Shown here: positions 34,704 to 43,359 of the stretch, one piece after another
Layout: each line of letters opens with the position of its first letter
Position numbering within the stretch: position 1 is the first letter of the stretch
Assembly (NCBI GenBank): GCA_028564705.1
Contig: JAPXFQ010001310.1
Span: 372,001 to 436,000 of the forward strand
Source: Apricaphanius iberus
Lineage: Eukaryota > Chordata > Actinopteri > Cyprinodontiformes > Aphaniidae
Length of the DNA stretch: 64,000 nucleotides
Direction of reading: 5' to 3'
Notes under the pieces: model-generated
Told to the model about the DNA's origin: nothing
What the model saw: only the letters and a program-made list of their open reading frames with translations
The model's database searches: none
Translations under genes and position numbers: made by a program

Positions 34704-35070
34704 TTACCGAAGAAGCTGCTCTTTCTCAGCGATCTTTCCTTGCATAAACTGCTTAGAAAGCTCATCTGCAAGATTTGCCAGGAAGTCCATCCTTCTCTCC
34801 TTCACTCCAGTGCATGCCCGATAAAGCAAGTGAGCATTCATTGCTGCCATGTCCACCATATTATAAAAGACAGCAACTGGCCATCGACGGGTTAGTGAAC
34901 GCAGGGTGTACTGCCGAACCTTCTGGTCCAGAACATCCACGCCACACTTCATGACATTGTAGTCAGTGACTGTGTTTAGCTTCCTCTTTCGGTTCTCCCC
35001 AATCTCAACATTGCTAAGCATTGTACTGAGGATGCAGACGGTCTTCTTTCGATTGGGTGCATAAACAGTG
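34704..35070 (-). pseudogene. piggyBac-like transposase, C-terminal part
   Basis: From about 35060 leftward the minus strand reads TVYAPNRKKTVCILSTML, then TVTDYNVMKCGVDVLDQKVR (about 34965-34910) and RRWPVAVFYNMVDMAAMNAH (about 34890-34830), ending at a stop near 34704. The GVDVLD motif carries the last catalytic Asp of the piggyBac transposase. The first residues of the open frame to the right (35071-35150) do not belong to the enzyme; they read into the Harbinger MITE. Confidence 0.8.
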
Positions 35071-35071
35071 G

Positions 35072-35430
35072 GGCCATTTTCACATGTGTGGCCATACCAG
35101 AAAACGGCCACAGGTGGCGGTATACAAATAATTCTGTAGCTATCCAACAAACAAGGGATTGAGAAGTACAGACGTCATAAAACGAGCAACAGTAGGCCAA
35201 TTTAAACAAATTGGCCTACTGGTCAACTGCTACCTGAAGCCATCTACAGAGTGAGTGTCGTAGTAAACCCACAGTTTTGGAACCTGGTATGTTGCTGTGG
35301 GTTGCTTGAATCGCGTTGTTTTGGTCTGTTTATGGTCGCGAGGGGATTCTGTAATTACCGCCGGCGGTGTCGTCATTTCCGCTTGGAGTGTGTCTATTGT
35401 GTTAGGTACGGCCAGAGTACAGCCTGGGTT
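35072..35430. mobile_element. Harbinger-type MITE copy inside the piggyBac transposase
   Basis: It matches, reversed and end to end apart from its far end, the 606-bp element at 55922-56527: GGCCATTTTCACATGTGTGG (35072), then the region with GTGGCGGTATACAAATAA, TCGCGTTGTTTTGGT (about 35310) and GTGTCGTCATTTCCGC (about 35370). It has no clear TTA duplication here, and the middle of the transposase gene (including the first catalytic Asp region) is missing at this point. Confidence 0.75.
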
Positions 35431-35505
35431 GTAGGACTTGATGCAGTTGGAAACAAACTTCTGCCAAACCTCAGAGACTGCCGCAAACTTGTCAGTTTAT
35501 AATCG
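35431..35505 (-). pseudogene. piggyBac-like transposase, central fragment
   Basis: On the minus strand it reads DKFAAVSEVWQKFVSNCIKS then YNPG, which matches the piggyBac transposase just before the 'VDEQL' catalytic segment. The frame ends at the MITE. The following VDEQL segment is not found. Confidence 0.65.
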
Positions 35506-36198
35506 CTGAGAGTACCTTTTCTGTATTTTGTTCACAAGAATCATTCAGAAGTAGAATTGTAAAATTATCACCTCTGTGTTTGGAGAAATAAATTCCTGAA
35601 AACAACATAAAATGAGACAAACGCATGTTTCTGAAGTCGCTATACTACTTTGACCTATTTTTCCTCAAGAAATCTACGAAAGAATTATGACATATTTATT
35701 CTAGAGTTTGAAAAGACTTTGGCTTCACCTCTAGCATTTTGGAGATATAAAATTCTAAAACTGATACAAACACGGATTTTGGAAAGACTGTGCACTGTAT
35801 TTTGACTTATTTCTCCAAAAATGCACAGTAAAAGTATTAAATATTTTTTATGGGTGTAGTATAGATAGCCCTGTACTAGAATCAGAAAATATTTTAGAAA
35901 AGTTATGATGATGCATCTAGAAAAATATTTCTGGGGTGGCACCATATGCTAGCGTGTGTATGTATGTATGTATGTATGTACAGACGTGGACAAAATTGTT
36001 GGTACCCTACATTAAATAAAAGAAAAACTCATAATGGTCACAGAAATAACTTTATTATGACAAAAGTAATAACAATTAAAAATTATATAAATGTTGACCA
36101 ATGAAAGTCAGACATTGCTTTTCATCCATGCTTCAACAGAATTATTAAAAAAATAAATGCATGAAAAAGGCCTGGACAAAAATGATGGTACCCACAAC

Positions 36199-37324
36199 TT
36201 AATATTTGGTTGCACAACCTTTTGAAGCAATCACTGCAATCAAATGATTCCTGTAACTGTGAATGAGACTTCTGCACCTCTCAGCAGGTATTTTGGCCCA
36301 CTCCTTATGAGCAAACTGTTCTAGTTGTTTCCGGTTTGAAGGGCGCCTTTTCCACACAGCATGTTTCAGCTCCTTCCAAAGATGCTCAATAGGATTGAGA
36401 TCAGGGCTCATAGAACGGCCAGCGGTTTCCTCTTAGCCCTTCTTGGGTGTTTTTAGCTGTGTGTTTTGGGTCATTTTCCTGTTGTAAGACCCGTGACCTG
36501 CGACTGAGACCATGCTTTCTGAAACTGGCCAGCACATTTCTCTCTAGAATCCCCTGATAGTCTTGAGATTTCATTGTACCCTGCACAGATTCAAGACACC
36601 CTGTATCAGATGCAGCAAATCAGCCCAAGAACATAACCGAGCCTACCCCATATTTCACAGTAGGGACCGTGTTCTTTTCTAGATATGCTTAATTTTTCCG
36701 TCTGTGAACATAGAGCTGATGTGCCTTGGCAAAAAGTTACATTCTTGTCTCATCTGTTCACAGGACAGTCTCCCAGAAGCTTTGTGGCTCGTCAGCATGT
36801 AGTTTGGCATATTCCAGTCTGTTTTTTTTAATGATTTTTCCTCTCCTTGTTCGTCTCCCATGTAGCCCTCTTTGGCTCAAACAGCGAAGGATGTTCCGAT
36901 CTGACACTGATGTTCCTTGAGCATAAAGTTCAGCTTGGACCTATTTTGAAGTCTTTCTAGGCTCTTTTGTTACCATTTGGATTATCCATCTCTTTGATCT
37001 GTCATCAATTTTCCTCCTGCAGCCATGTCCAGGGAGGTTGGCTACAGTCCCATGGATCGTACATTACTGAATGACATGTGCAGCTGTAGTAACAGAAACA
37101 TCTAGCTGCTTGGAGATGGTCTTATAGCCTTTACAGTTAACATGCTTGTCTATGATTTTCTTTCTCATCTCCTGAGACAACTCTTTCCTTTGCTTCCTCT
37201 GGTTTATATTGAGTGTGGTACACACCACGTCACCAAACAACACAGTGACTACCTGGTGTCCTATATATATGCCCACTGAGTGATTACAGGATTGTAGACA
37301 CCTGGGATGCTGATTAGTGGACAT
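36199..37324 (-). pseudogene. Tc1-like transposase, frameshifted
   Basis: Right to left: the N-terminal helix-turn-helix region (KELSQEMRKKIIDKHVNCKG, about 37185-37125), a broken middle (36600-37060), the second catalytic region VLQQENDPKHTAKNTQ (about 36490-36445), and the final [18 protein letters not shown] (36411-36358) with the third acidic residue of the DDE triad. The intact enzyme would excise and insert the element. It is split over at least three frames, so it is inactive. An internal stop falls at about 36400. Confidence 0.85.
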
Positions 37325-37343
37325 ACATGCCCACTAATCAGCA

Positions 37344-37383
37344 TAAGGGACATGTTAATCACTAATGATTAACATGTCCCTTA
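37344..37383. repeat. 18-bp perfect hairpin in the Tc1-like element
   Basis: An 18-bp stem starting TAAGGGACATGTTAATCA with a CTAA loop lies just upstream of the right inverted repeat. A second shorter hairpin (CTGATTAGTGG...CCACTAATCAG) lies next to it at about 37309-37341. Confidence 0.85.
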
Positions 37384-37623
37384 GGTCACATTATTTTCAT
37401 TCCTTTCTAGGGGTACCATCATTTTTGTCCAGGCCTGTTTCATGCATTTATTTTTTAAATAATTCCGTTGAAGCATGGATGAAAAGCAATGTCTGACTTT
37501 CATTGGTCAACATTTATATAATTTTTATTTATTATTACTTTTGTCAGATTAAAGTTATTTCTGTGACCATTATGAGTTTTTCTTTGATTTAATGAAGGGT
37601 ACCAACAATTTTGTCCACGTCTG

Positions 37624-37633
37624 TATGTATGTA

Positions 37634-37689
<56 letters not shown>
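37624..37689. repeat. (TATG)/(GT)/(TA)n microsatellite
   Basis: It follows the right end of the Tc1-like element directly and joins it to the next Tc1 element. The left end of the first element also lies in (TGTA)n (35954-35980). Confidence 0.9.
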
Positions 37690-37691
<2 letters not shown>

Positions 37692-39038
37692 TTCAAACAA
37701 CGAAGATCTCTGGCTCTCACAGACCTGTAATTTCTTCTGTCCTCCACTCGTTACCTGTATTAATGGCACCTGTTTGAACTCGTTATCTGTATAAAAGACA
37801 CCTGTCCACAACAGTCAGACTCCAAACTCCACTATGGCCAAGACCAAAGAGCTTTCGAAGGACACCAGGAAAAGAATTGTAGACCTGCACCTGACTGGGA
37901 AGAGTGAATCTACAATAGGCAAGCAGCTTGGTGTGAAAAAATCAACTGTGGGAGCAATTATCAGAAAATGGAAGACATACAAGACCACTGATAATCTCCC
38001 TCGATCTGGGGCTCCACGCAAGATCTCATCCCGTGGGGTCAAAATGATCATGAGAACGGTGAGCAAAAATCCCAGAACCACAAAGGGGACCTGGTCAATG
38101 ACCTGCAGAGAGCTGGGACCAAAGTAACAAAGGTTACCATCAGTAACACACCACAACGAGAGGGAATCAAATCCTGCAGTGCCAGACGTGTCCCCCTGCT
38201 TAAGCCAGTGCATGTCCAGGCCCGTCTGAAGTTTGCCAGAGAGCACATGGATGATGAAGCAGAGGATTGGGAGAATGTCATGTCGTCAGATGAAACCACA
38301 GTAGAACTTTTTGGTATAAACTCAACTCGTCGTGTTTGGAGGAAGAAGAATACTGAGTTTCATCCCAAGAACACCATACCTACTGTGAAGCATGGGGGTG
38401 GTAACATCATGCTTTGGGGCTGTTTTTCTGGAGGGGACAGGACGACTGATCCGTGTTAAGGAAAGAATGAATGGGGCCATGTATCATGAGATTTTGAGCC
38501 AAAACCTCCTATCAGGGAGAGCTTTGAAGATGAAACGTGGCTGGGTCTTCCAACATGACAATGATCCCAAACACACCGCCCGGGCAACGAAGGAGTGGCT
38601 CCGTAAGAAGCATTTAAAAGTCCTGGAGTGGCCTAGCCAGTCTCCAGACCTCAACCCCATAGAAAATCTGTGGAGGGAGTTGAAAGTCCATGTTGCTCGG
38701 CGACAGCCCCAAAACATCACTGCTCTCGCGAAGATCTGCATGGAGGAATGGGCCAAAATACCAGCTACTGTGTGTGCAAACCTAGTAAAGACCTATAGTA
38801 ATCGTTTGACCTCTATTATTGCCAACAAAGGTTATATTACAAAGTATTGAGTTGAATTTTTGTTATAGACCAAATACTTATTTTCCACCATAACTTACAA
38901 ATAAATTCTTTAAAAATCCTACAATGTGAATTCCTGGATTTTATTCCACATTCTGTCTCTCACAGTTGAAGTGCACCTATGATTAAAACTTGCACAATCG
39001 GTGGCTGACTAAATACTTTTTTGCCCCACTGTATATAT
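37690..39038 (+). mobile_element. Tc1-like element, left inverted repeat lost
   Basis: The right end, TTTGCCCCACTG, is complete with TA beyond it (39039). The left side starts in the (TA)n array with CACTTCAAACAACG instead of the matching terminal repeat (CAGTGGGGCAAAAAAG). About 140 bp of 5' sequence follow, then a transposase relic. The family is common in fish and differs from the one at 35981-37623. Confidence 0.85.
37834..38850 (+). pseudogene. Tc1-like transposase, two frameshifts
   Basis: It starts [20 protein letters not shown] (37834). The helix-turn-helix region runs to [20 protein letters not shown] (about 37970-38030). A frameshift near 38090 gives a stop, and the frame resumes before [13 protein letters not shown] (about 38214). 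The first catalytic Asp lies in [12 protein letters not shown] (about 38280), the second in [13 protein letters not shown] (about 38553), and the Glu in [13 protein letters not shown] (about 38641). A second frameshift lies near 38440 (SGG region). The ending GYITKY and stop (38850) is typical. About 340 residues in the intact family. Confidence 0.9.
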
Positions 39039-39224
39039 ATAGGGGAAAATCTCTATATATACACAGTTGTTGTTGTTGAGCACTCAGATGGGATGGAAAA
39101 AACAGCAGTCAGGAAATGTGGTATTGATTGTGGAGTTAAAAACTAAATTCTATTAATCTCTCCTTTATTTCCTGAAAAAAGCGCTACGGCAATTCTCTTT
39201 ACACTAAAAATTTTAGGTTTTTTA

Positions 39225-39310
39225 GTCATATTTAGGAATGTTAATTAGTCCGGATTAATTCACAGCTACCCTGTAATTAATTAGGTTAAAAAAAATTAGC
39301 GTTTGACAAC
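39225..39310 (+). repeat. Short dispersed repeat, also at 22590-22665
   Basis: It contains TTTAGGAATGTTAATTAG, TTAATTCACAGCTACCCTG and ends with TTTGACAACCCTA, the typical end of a fish hAT-type repeat. Confidence 0.5.
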
Positions 39311-39589
39311 CCTAAAATCTATCATCATCATAGCCCCCCTGGAGAAAATTCAGTGTAATGATGAACAAAGTTCAGAATTATTTTTTTTTATTCCCTTTAC
39401 CTTTTTTTTTAACTTCATCATATGCAAAAATCTGTATTTTCTAATATAAAGTAGTAAACTTGGTAATTAGGATAGATGAATTTAAATATTTTTTTGCAGA
39501 CATTTGAGGAAAACCTCCTAAAATGTTCAGTCTGGAACAGAACAGAAATATAATTTAATGTCTCATAGGGGGCGTGTTCCTAAAAAACG

Positions 39590-40393
39590 TTTTTCAAAAT
39601 AATTTATTCTAAAATAAGATGTAAGTCAGTATGCTGTGTTTCCTTACCATGTGGACAAACTTGACTAGATGTGCTTGGTGCTGTCTCAGACTCTGTCCTG
39701 TTGCCCTGCCTTTCTCTTTCTCCCTCTTCATCTCGTTGATTCTCTCCCTCCTCCGCCTTCTCTCCGATGTGCCATTCTAGCACTCTCTTCTGTCCCTGAT
39801 CTCGTCCTTCCCCTCCATCACTTTTCTGTCGCTCTTCTCTCTCTCCTTCCACATCGTCTCCTCCGTCGACTTTACTCACCAGGTTACTCTCCGTTTTTCT
39901 GACCTTCGTCTTTGGTGAGAAAAAACTGAGATGGTTCGTTGTCGCTTCATTTATGTAGAATTTAAATAATTTTCACCTTTTTTTCTTGACATACGTAAAG
40001 ATTTCACCTTCTCTGACTTAGTTTACATGTTGCATAAATAATGATTTTCCATTTTTATTGTCTCAAATAGTTTTGAAACTATCAGCATTGAGCTAGAAAT
40101 TATATTCTATTTTGTAAGATGGCATAGTTTCCTCTTTCCTGGTGTGCTCCTGCCTTCTGCATGCAGGTCGGTTTCTCTCTCCCTTCACGCCTCTCAGAAG
40201 CGTCTGGAGTATACAGTCTATGGTCCGGTTACTTCCTGCTGCATTCAATGTTGTCGGAAAAAGGAGCTTCATGCGCTTAACGTCCGATTTTACACAACTA
40301 TTTATTGATTTCATAGCCGCTGGCTGGGGTGGCAAGGCTTTCTTTTAGGGTGGCAACTGCCACCCTATGCCACCCCAGTAGATCCGCCCCTGT
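39590..40393 (-). mobile_element. 5' end of a hAT-type element with TTF-like ORF start
   Basis: Reversed, the right end reads CAGGGGCGGATCTACTGGGG, a known fish hAT terminal sequence. About 440 nt inside, a minus-strand frame starts MKRQRTISVFS (39950), the type of start found in TTF-zinc-finger/hAT transposases, and after a frameshift continues in an acidic region (39604-39879) rich in Glu, Arg and Gly. The rest of the transposase and the other end are not seen. Confidence 0.5.
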
Positions 40394-40782
40394 GATGATG
40401 AGAAGTGAAAATAACAGGGGCTAGGGCTGCGAATTTCCCTCTGGGATCAATAAACGGTTCTTTTTTATTGAATTGAATGGCTGGACTGGCACTGTAACAA
40501 GGGTGTGACTATGAAAGCTGAAAGATAATAAATAGACGGACAGGAAACACAAATCCAATTGCATGGACAAGTTCCGTTGACCAGATTCAAAACAGAGGAA
40601 GAGAGGAGAGAAGGAGTAGAGGCCAGCCTGAAAGGCTGACAACCCCCAACACTCAAGCACATTCCACTGGCTGACTACATTTACAAACGAAAGGCAGTCA
40701 TTGTTTTCAAACCAAGCGGTCATTTGACCGGGGTCTGGTAGAGCAGCTGGGCATCCGAAAATACTGGGAGTTCTACTGTTAA

Positions 40783-40804
40783 TAACCATGGGCCGCAAGA
40801 GTCC
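40783..40804 (+). mobile_element. 5' LTR, short continuation
   Basis: TAACCATGGGCCGCAAGAGTCC continues the 5' LTR after the piggyBac element and then diverges from the 3' LTR, so the last 50 bp of the 5' LTR are missing. Confidence 0.7.
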
Positions 40805-41554
40805 ATGCTCGACTTCTGTAGTGGCAGCCAGAGGGCGCTGGTTTCACCACGGATCCTGGCTCCTTCCACCGGTCTTCCGCCCATCTCTGCTCCATCTGGG
40901 ACTGGCTCTAAGCTTGCTTCCCGGCTGCGAAGAAGGAGGCGTCGCCAAGCTGCTCCGTCTTCGCTCCAGGAGAGCTCCGCTTCCTCTTTCGTCACTCCCG
41001 AGTGTGCCGCCCCTGATGCTGATTCTGTGGCGGAAGCTTCCCCCAGCGCCAAGGCATCAGCTCCTGGATCGTCCTCGGCTCCCCATTCCACGGACCCCAG
41101 CAAAACCTCCTGTTTCGAGCTCCCAGTTGCAGCAGTCCTTTGCCGTGGTCTCTTGCTCGGTGCTTTCAGCCACGGAGCTTCACCCTGGCTCCGCTGGAGG
41201 TGGCGCCATCTGGTGGCCGAGAACTGAAAAGGAATTTGAAATCCTATTTAAAGAATTCAAAAATGACTCCAGGATGCCTGAACACATTTTTGAACTGTAT
41301 GATCACTTAATTAAAAACAAAAAGCAATTCTCCTCTGGATTATCTTCCAACATATTCAGATTTTATCCAGTTCCCAGACTAAAAATTTAATTTCAAGGGA
41401 TGAATCCCAGACCACTCAAATTACTTTTGACGTTTCTGAGCCTGAGATCTTAGTAAAAACTGTTCCTGAGCCCAAGATTCTACTGGCGACTATATCCGAG
41501 TGTGATCTGGCACCCTGGACTTCTGAGTGTGGTCCACAGTCCAGGTCCTCATAC

Positions 41555-41720
41555 TTGGTTCCCGAGGTCGCTCCTGCTCCAGTGGTGTTTCCAGATGTCG
41601 CTCCTGCTCCAGTGGTGGTTCTCGAGGTCGCTCCTGCTACAGTGGTGGTTCCCGAGGTCGCTCCTGCTCCACTGGTTGTTCCCGAGGTCGCTTCTGCTCC
41701 AGTAATGGTTCCAGCATCCC
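41555..41720 (+). repeat. Tandem repeat of about 30 bp
   Basis: At least four units of TCGCTCCTGCTCCAGTGGTG plus a short linker, encoding VPEVAPAPV in the plus frame. Unit length is a multiple of three, so frames stay open. Confidence 0.8.
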
Positions 41721-41979
41721 CTGATGTTCCAAAGATGACCCCTGACGTTCCTGCGACCCCTGGCGTTCCAGTGGTGGTTCCTGCGACCCCTGACGTTCCA
41801 GTGGCAGTTCCTGCAACCCCTGACGTTCCTGCGGCCCCTGGCGTTCCAGTGACGGTTCCTGCGCTAGCTGACCTCTCCGGCGGCTGCCAGCAGCAGGCCG
41901 CAGTCCAGGTCTTCTCCGAGGGCATCCAGACAGACGTGCCTTGCCTCCAAGTCTCCCCGAGGGCATCCAGACGGACGCG

Positions 41980-42300
41980 CCTCAGGCTCCTGCTTCCGCC
42001 GAGGGTGTTCTGGAGAACACCCATTTGGTTCCTGTCTCTGCCGAGGTTGTTCTGGAGAACACCCATCTGGTTCTTGTCTCCGCCAAGGGTGTTCTGTAGA
42101 ACACGCCTCTGGTTCCTGTCGTCTCCGAGGGTGTTCAGGAGAACACTCCTCCGATTCTTGTCGTCTCCGAGGGTGTTCAGGAGAACACGCCTCCGATTCC
42201 TGTCGTCTCCGAGGGTGTTCAGGAGAACACGCCTCCAATTCCTGTCGTCTCCGAGGGTGTTCTGGAGAACACGCCTCCGGTTCCTGTCTTCCTCTCAGAG
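41980..42300 (+). repeat. Minisatellite of about 42 bp
   Basis: Seven to eight units built on GAGGGTGTTC.GGAGAACACGCCTCCGGTTCCTGTC. The 42-bp period keeps all three plus frames open over most of the array. Confidence 0.85.
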
Positions 42301-42579
42301 GGGTTCCAGGCAGACACTCCTCCGCTGCCAGCGCCTCATCCAGGGACCTCAGCACCTGTCCGAGGGTCCACCACGTCTCATCGTGGATCCCTCTTCTATC
42401 GCCGGCCTTCGCCACTACACAAGCCTCAGCATCCCAGCTGGCCATCCGGACAGATGGTTCTGCTTTGCCGGCAGCCTCCACGCCTCTTGGCACCTCACCG
42501 CCGGCCTTCGTTCCTGCACCAGCCAAGTCAATCCTCACCCCAACCGTACTCCAATTGGCCTCAGTACAAGCTCCAACTT

Positions 42580-42725
42580 CAGCTCTGCCATACTCCACGC
42601 CACAAAGTTCAGCTCTGCCAGACTCCACGCCACAAGGTTCAGCTCTGCCAGACTCCACGCAATAAGGTTCAGCTCTGCTAGACTCCACGCCACAAGGTTC
42701 AGCTCTACCACATTCCAAGGCACAA
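42580..42725 (+). repeat. Tandem repeat of about 30 bp
   Basis: Five units of GTTCAGCTCTGCCAGACTCC plus ACGCCACAAG, degrading at the ends. It explains the long SALPDSTPQ / CGVESGRAEL frames on either strand. Confidence 0.85.
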
Positions 42726-43069
42726 GGCTAAGCAATCAGCAGTCCATCAACCTGCCTCAGCAGTCTACTATCCTGCTTCAGCAGCACTCCACGGTTCTAA
42801 CTCCACATTACAAGGTCAAGGTCCGCCCTTCCCTGGTTCCCACAAGGTTCACCACAAGCTTCTACTCCACCGTCAGCCGTCCAGGCTCAGGGTCCCACGC
42901 CGCCGGCCTCCCAGGCTCGAGGTTCCACGCCGCCGGCCTCCCAGGCTTGAGGTTCCTGCCTCCTTGTCAGCTGGTTCCTCATCGCTGGCTTCCTCGACTC
43001 CGGCATCCACGTCGTCGGCTGCCTTGACTCCGACATCCACATCAGCGGTTTCCAGTGGACTTGGTTTTC

Positions 43070-43294
43070 CTCCCCTGCTCCCAGGAGTTCTCCATATTCT
43101 GATTACCCTTCCCACAGTATATATGTCCTTCTGTGTCTGTCTGTCCTTGTCGGGTCATTGTTTTCCCGAGTTCTCATCGTGTGCTTGTCTCGTCAACTCT
43201 ACTCTGTTAAATTTTTGGACTATTAATAAACATGGGCCGCAAGAGTCCTAAACGCCGCTCCGCATTTGGGTCCTCTCGCAACCAACTCATGACA
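43070..43294 (+). mobile_element. 3' LTR, 5'-truncated
   Basis: From CCTGCTCCCAGGAGTTCTCC to CTCATGACA. It has the uninterrupted TTAATAAACATGGG where the 5' LTR was hit by piggyBac, and the full end that the 5' LTR lacks. Its start (TGTTATGATCC...) is missing. Confidence 0.7.
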
Positions 43295-43319
43295 AGTTAG
43301 GTCATTTCAATTATCTTAA

Positions 43320-43326
<7 letters not shown>

Positions 43327-43359
<33 letters not shown>

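Larger units (their letters stand above)
35981..37623 (-). mobile_element. Tc1-like element with about 213-bp inverted repeats
   Basis: The ends, CAGACGTGGACAAAATTG and its complement, are flanked by TA (35979-35980 and 37624-37625). The inverted repeats run to GATGGTACCC (36193) and from GGGTACCATC (37411), about 213 bp each, and contain the inner GGCCTGGACAAAAATGATGG copy of the terminal motif, i.e. the IR/DR arrangement. It carries a transposase relic on the minus strand. Confidence 0.9.
34054..40778 (-). mobile_element. piggyBac-like transposon with TTAA duplication
   Basis: TTAA occurs at both ends (34050-34053 and 40779-40782), where the 3' LTR has only one. The terminal repeats are CACTAGAACTACCAG (34054) and, reversed, CAGTAGAACTCCCAG (40778). 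Sub-terminal palindromes around CATTTGAC are present on both sides (about 34077 and 40720). A piggyBac-type transposase relic lies on the minus strand. Five later insertions sit inside: a mariner MITE, a Harbinger MITE, two Tc1 elements and a hAT fragment. Confidence 0.85.
40805..43069 (+). mobile_element. Internal region of the LTR element, repeat-rich, no known domain
   Basis: GC-rich, with long open frames on both strands. One plus-strand frame (41555-43027, 490 residues) contains VPEVAPAP units and then Arg/Phe-rich repeats (PPRVFRRTRL...); a shifted frame over the second part reads EGVQENTPPIPV units, which looks more protein-like. Similar Pro/Val/Glu-rich segments occur in fish non-autonomous LTR elements. 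No gag zinc knuckle, protease, RT or integrase is seen, and I do not assign a function. Confidence 0.5.
33785..43294 (+). mobile_element. Non-autonomous LTR element, split by a piggyBac transposon
   Basis: The ends read TGTTATGATCC (33785) and CTCATGACA (43294), flanked by AGTTA on both sides (33780-33784 and 43295-43299). A block of about 200 bp at the left (33900-34053 plus 40783-40804) recurs at the right (43070-43245): TGCTCCCAGG.GTTCTCCATATTCTGAT, the TCTGTCTGTC region, TTTTTGGACTATTAA and ATGGGCCGCAAGAGTCC. These are the LTR parts. The left copy lacks the LTR's end and the right copy lacks its start. The internal region (40805-43060) has no polymerase, so it depends on other elements. 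Confidence 0.7.

Noticed and set aside
35071..35150. N-terminal extension of the piggyBac frame (CIPPPVAVFWYGHTCENG)
   Set aside because: It is encoded by the end of the Harbinger-type MITE, not by the transposase, as shown by the match to 56490-56527.
39604..39879. Acidic, Glu/Arg-rich frame that could be the piggyBac N-terminus
   Set aside because: It lies just inside a hAT-type terminal sequence (40393) and after a TTF/hAT-like start, so it fits the hAT fragment better. This is not certain.
41980..42300. Regular repeats that might suggest a CRISPR array
   Set aside because: The units are directly adjacent with no unique spacers, and the DNA is from a vertebrate. It is a minisatellite.
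41864..42718. A 284-residue minus-strand frame with MECGRAEPCGVES repeats
   Set aside because: It is an antisense shadow of the 30-bp and 42-bp tandem arrays, whose units are multiples of three.
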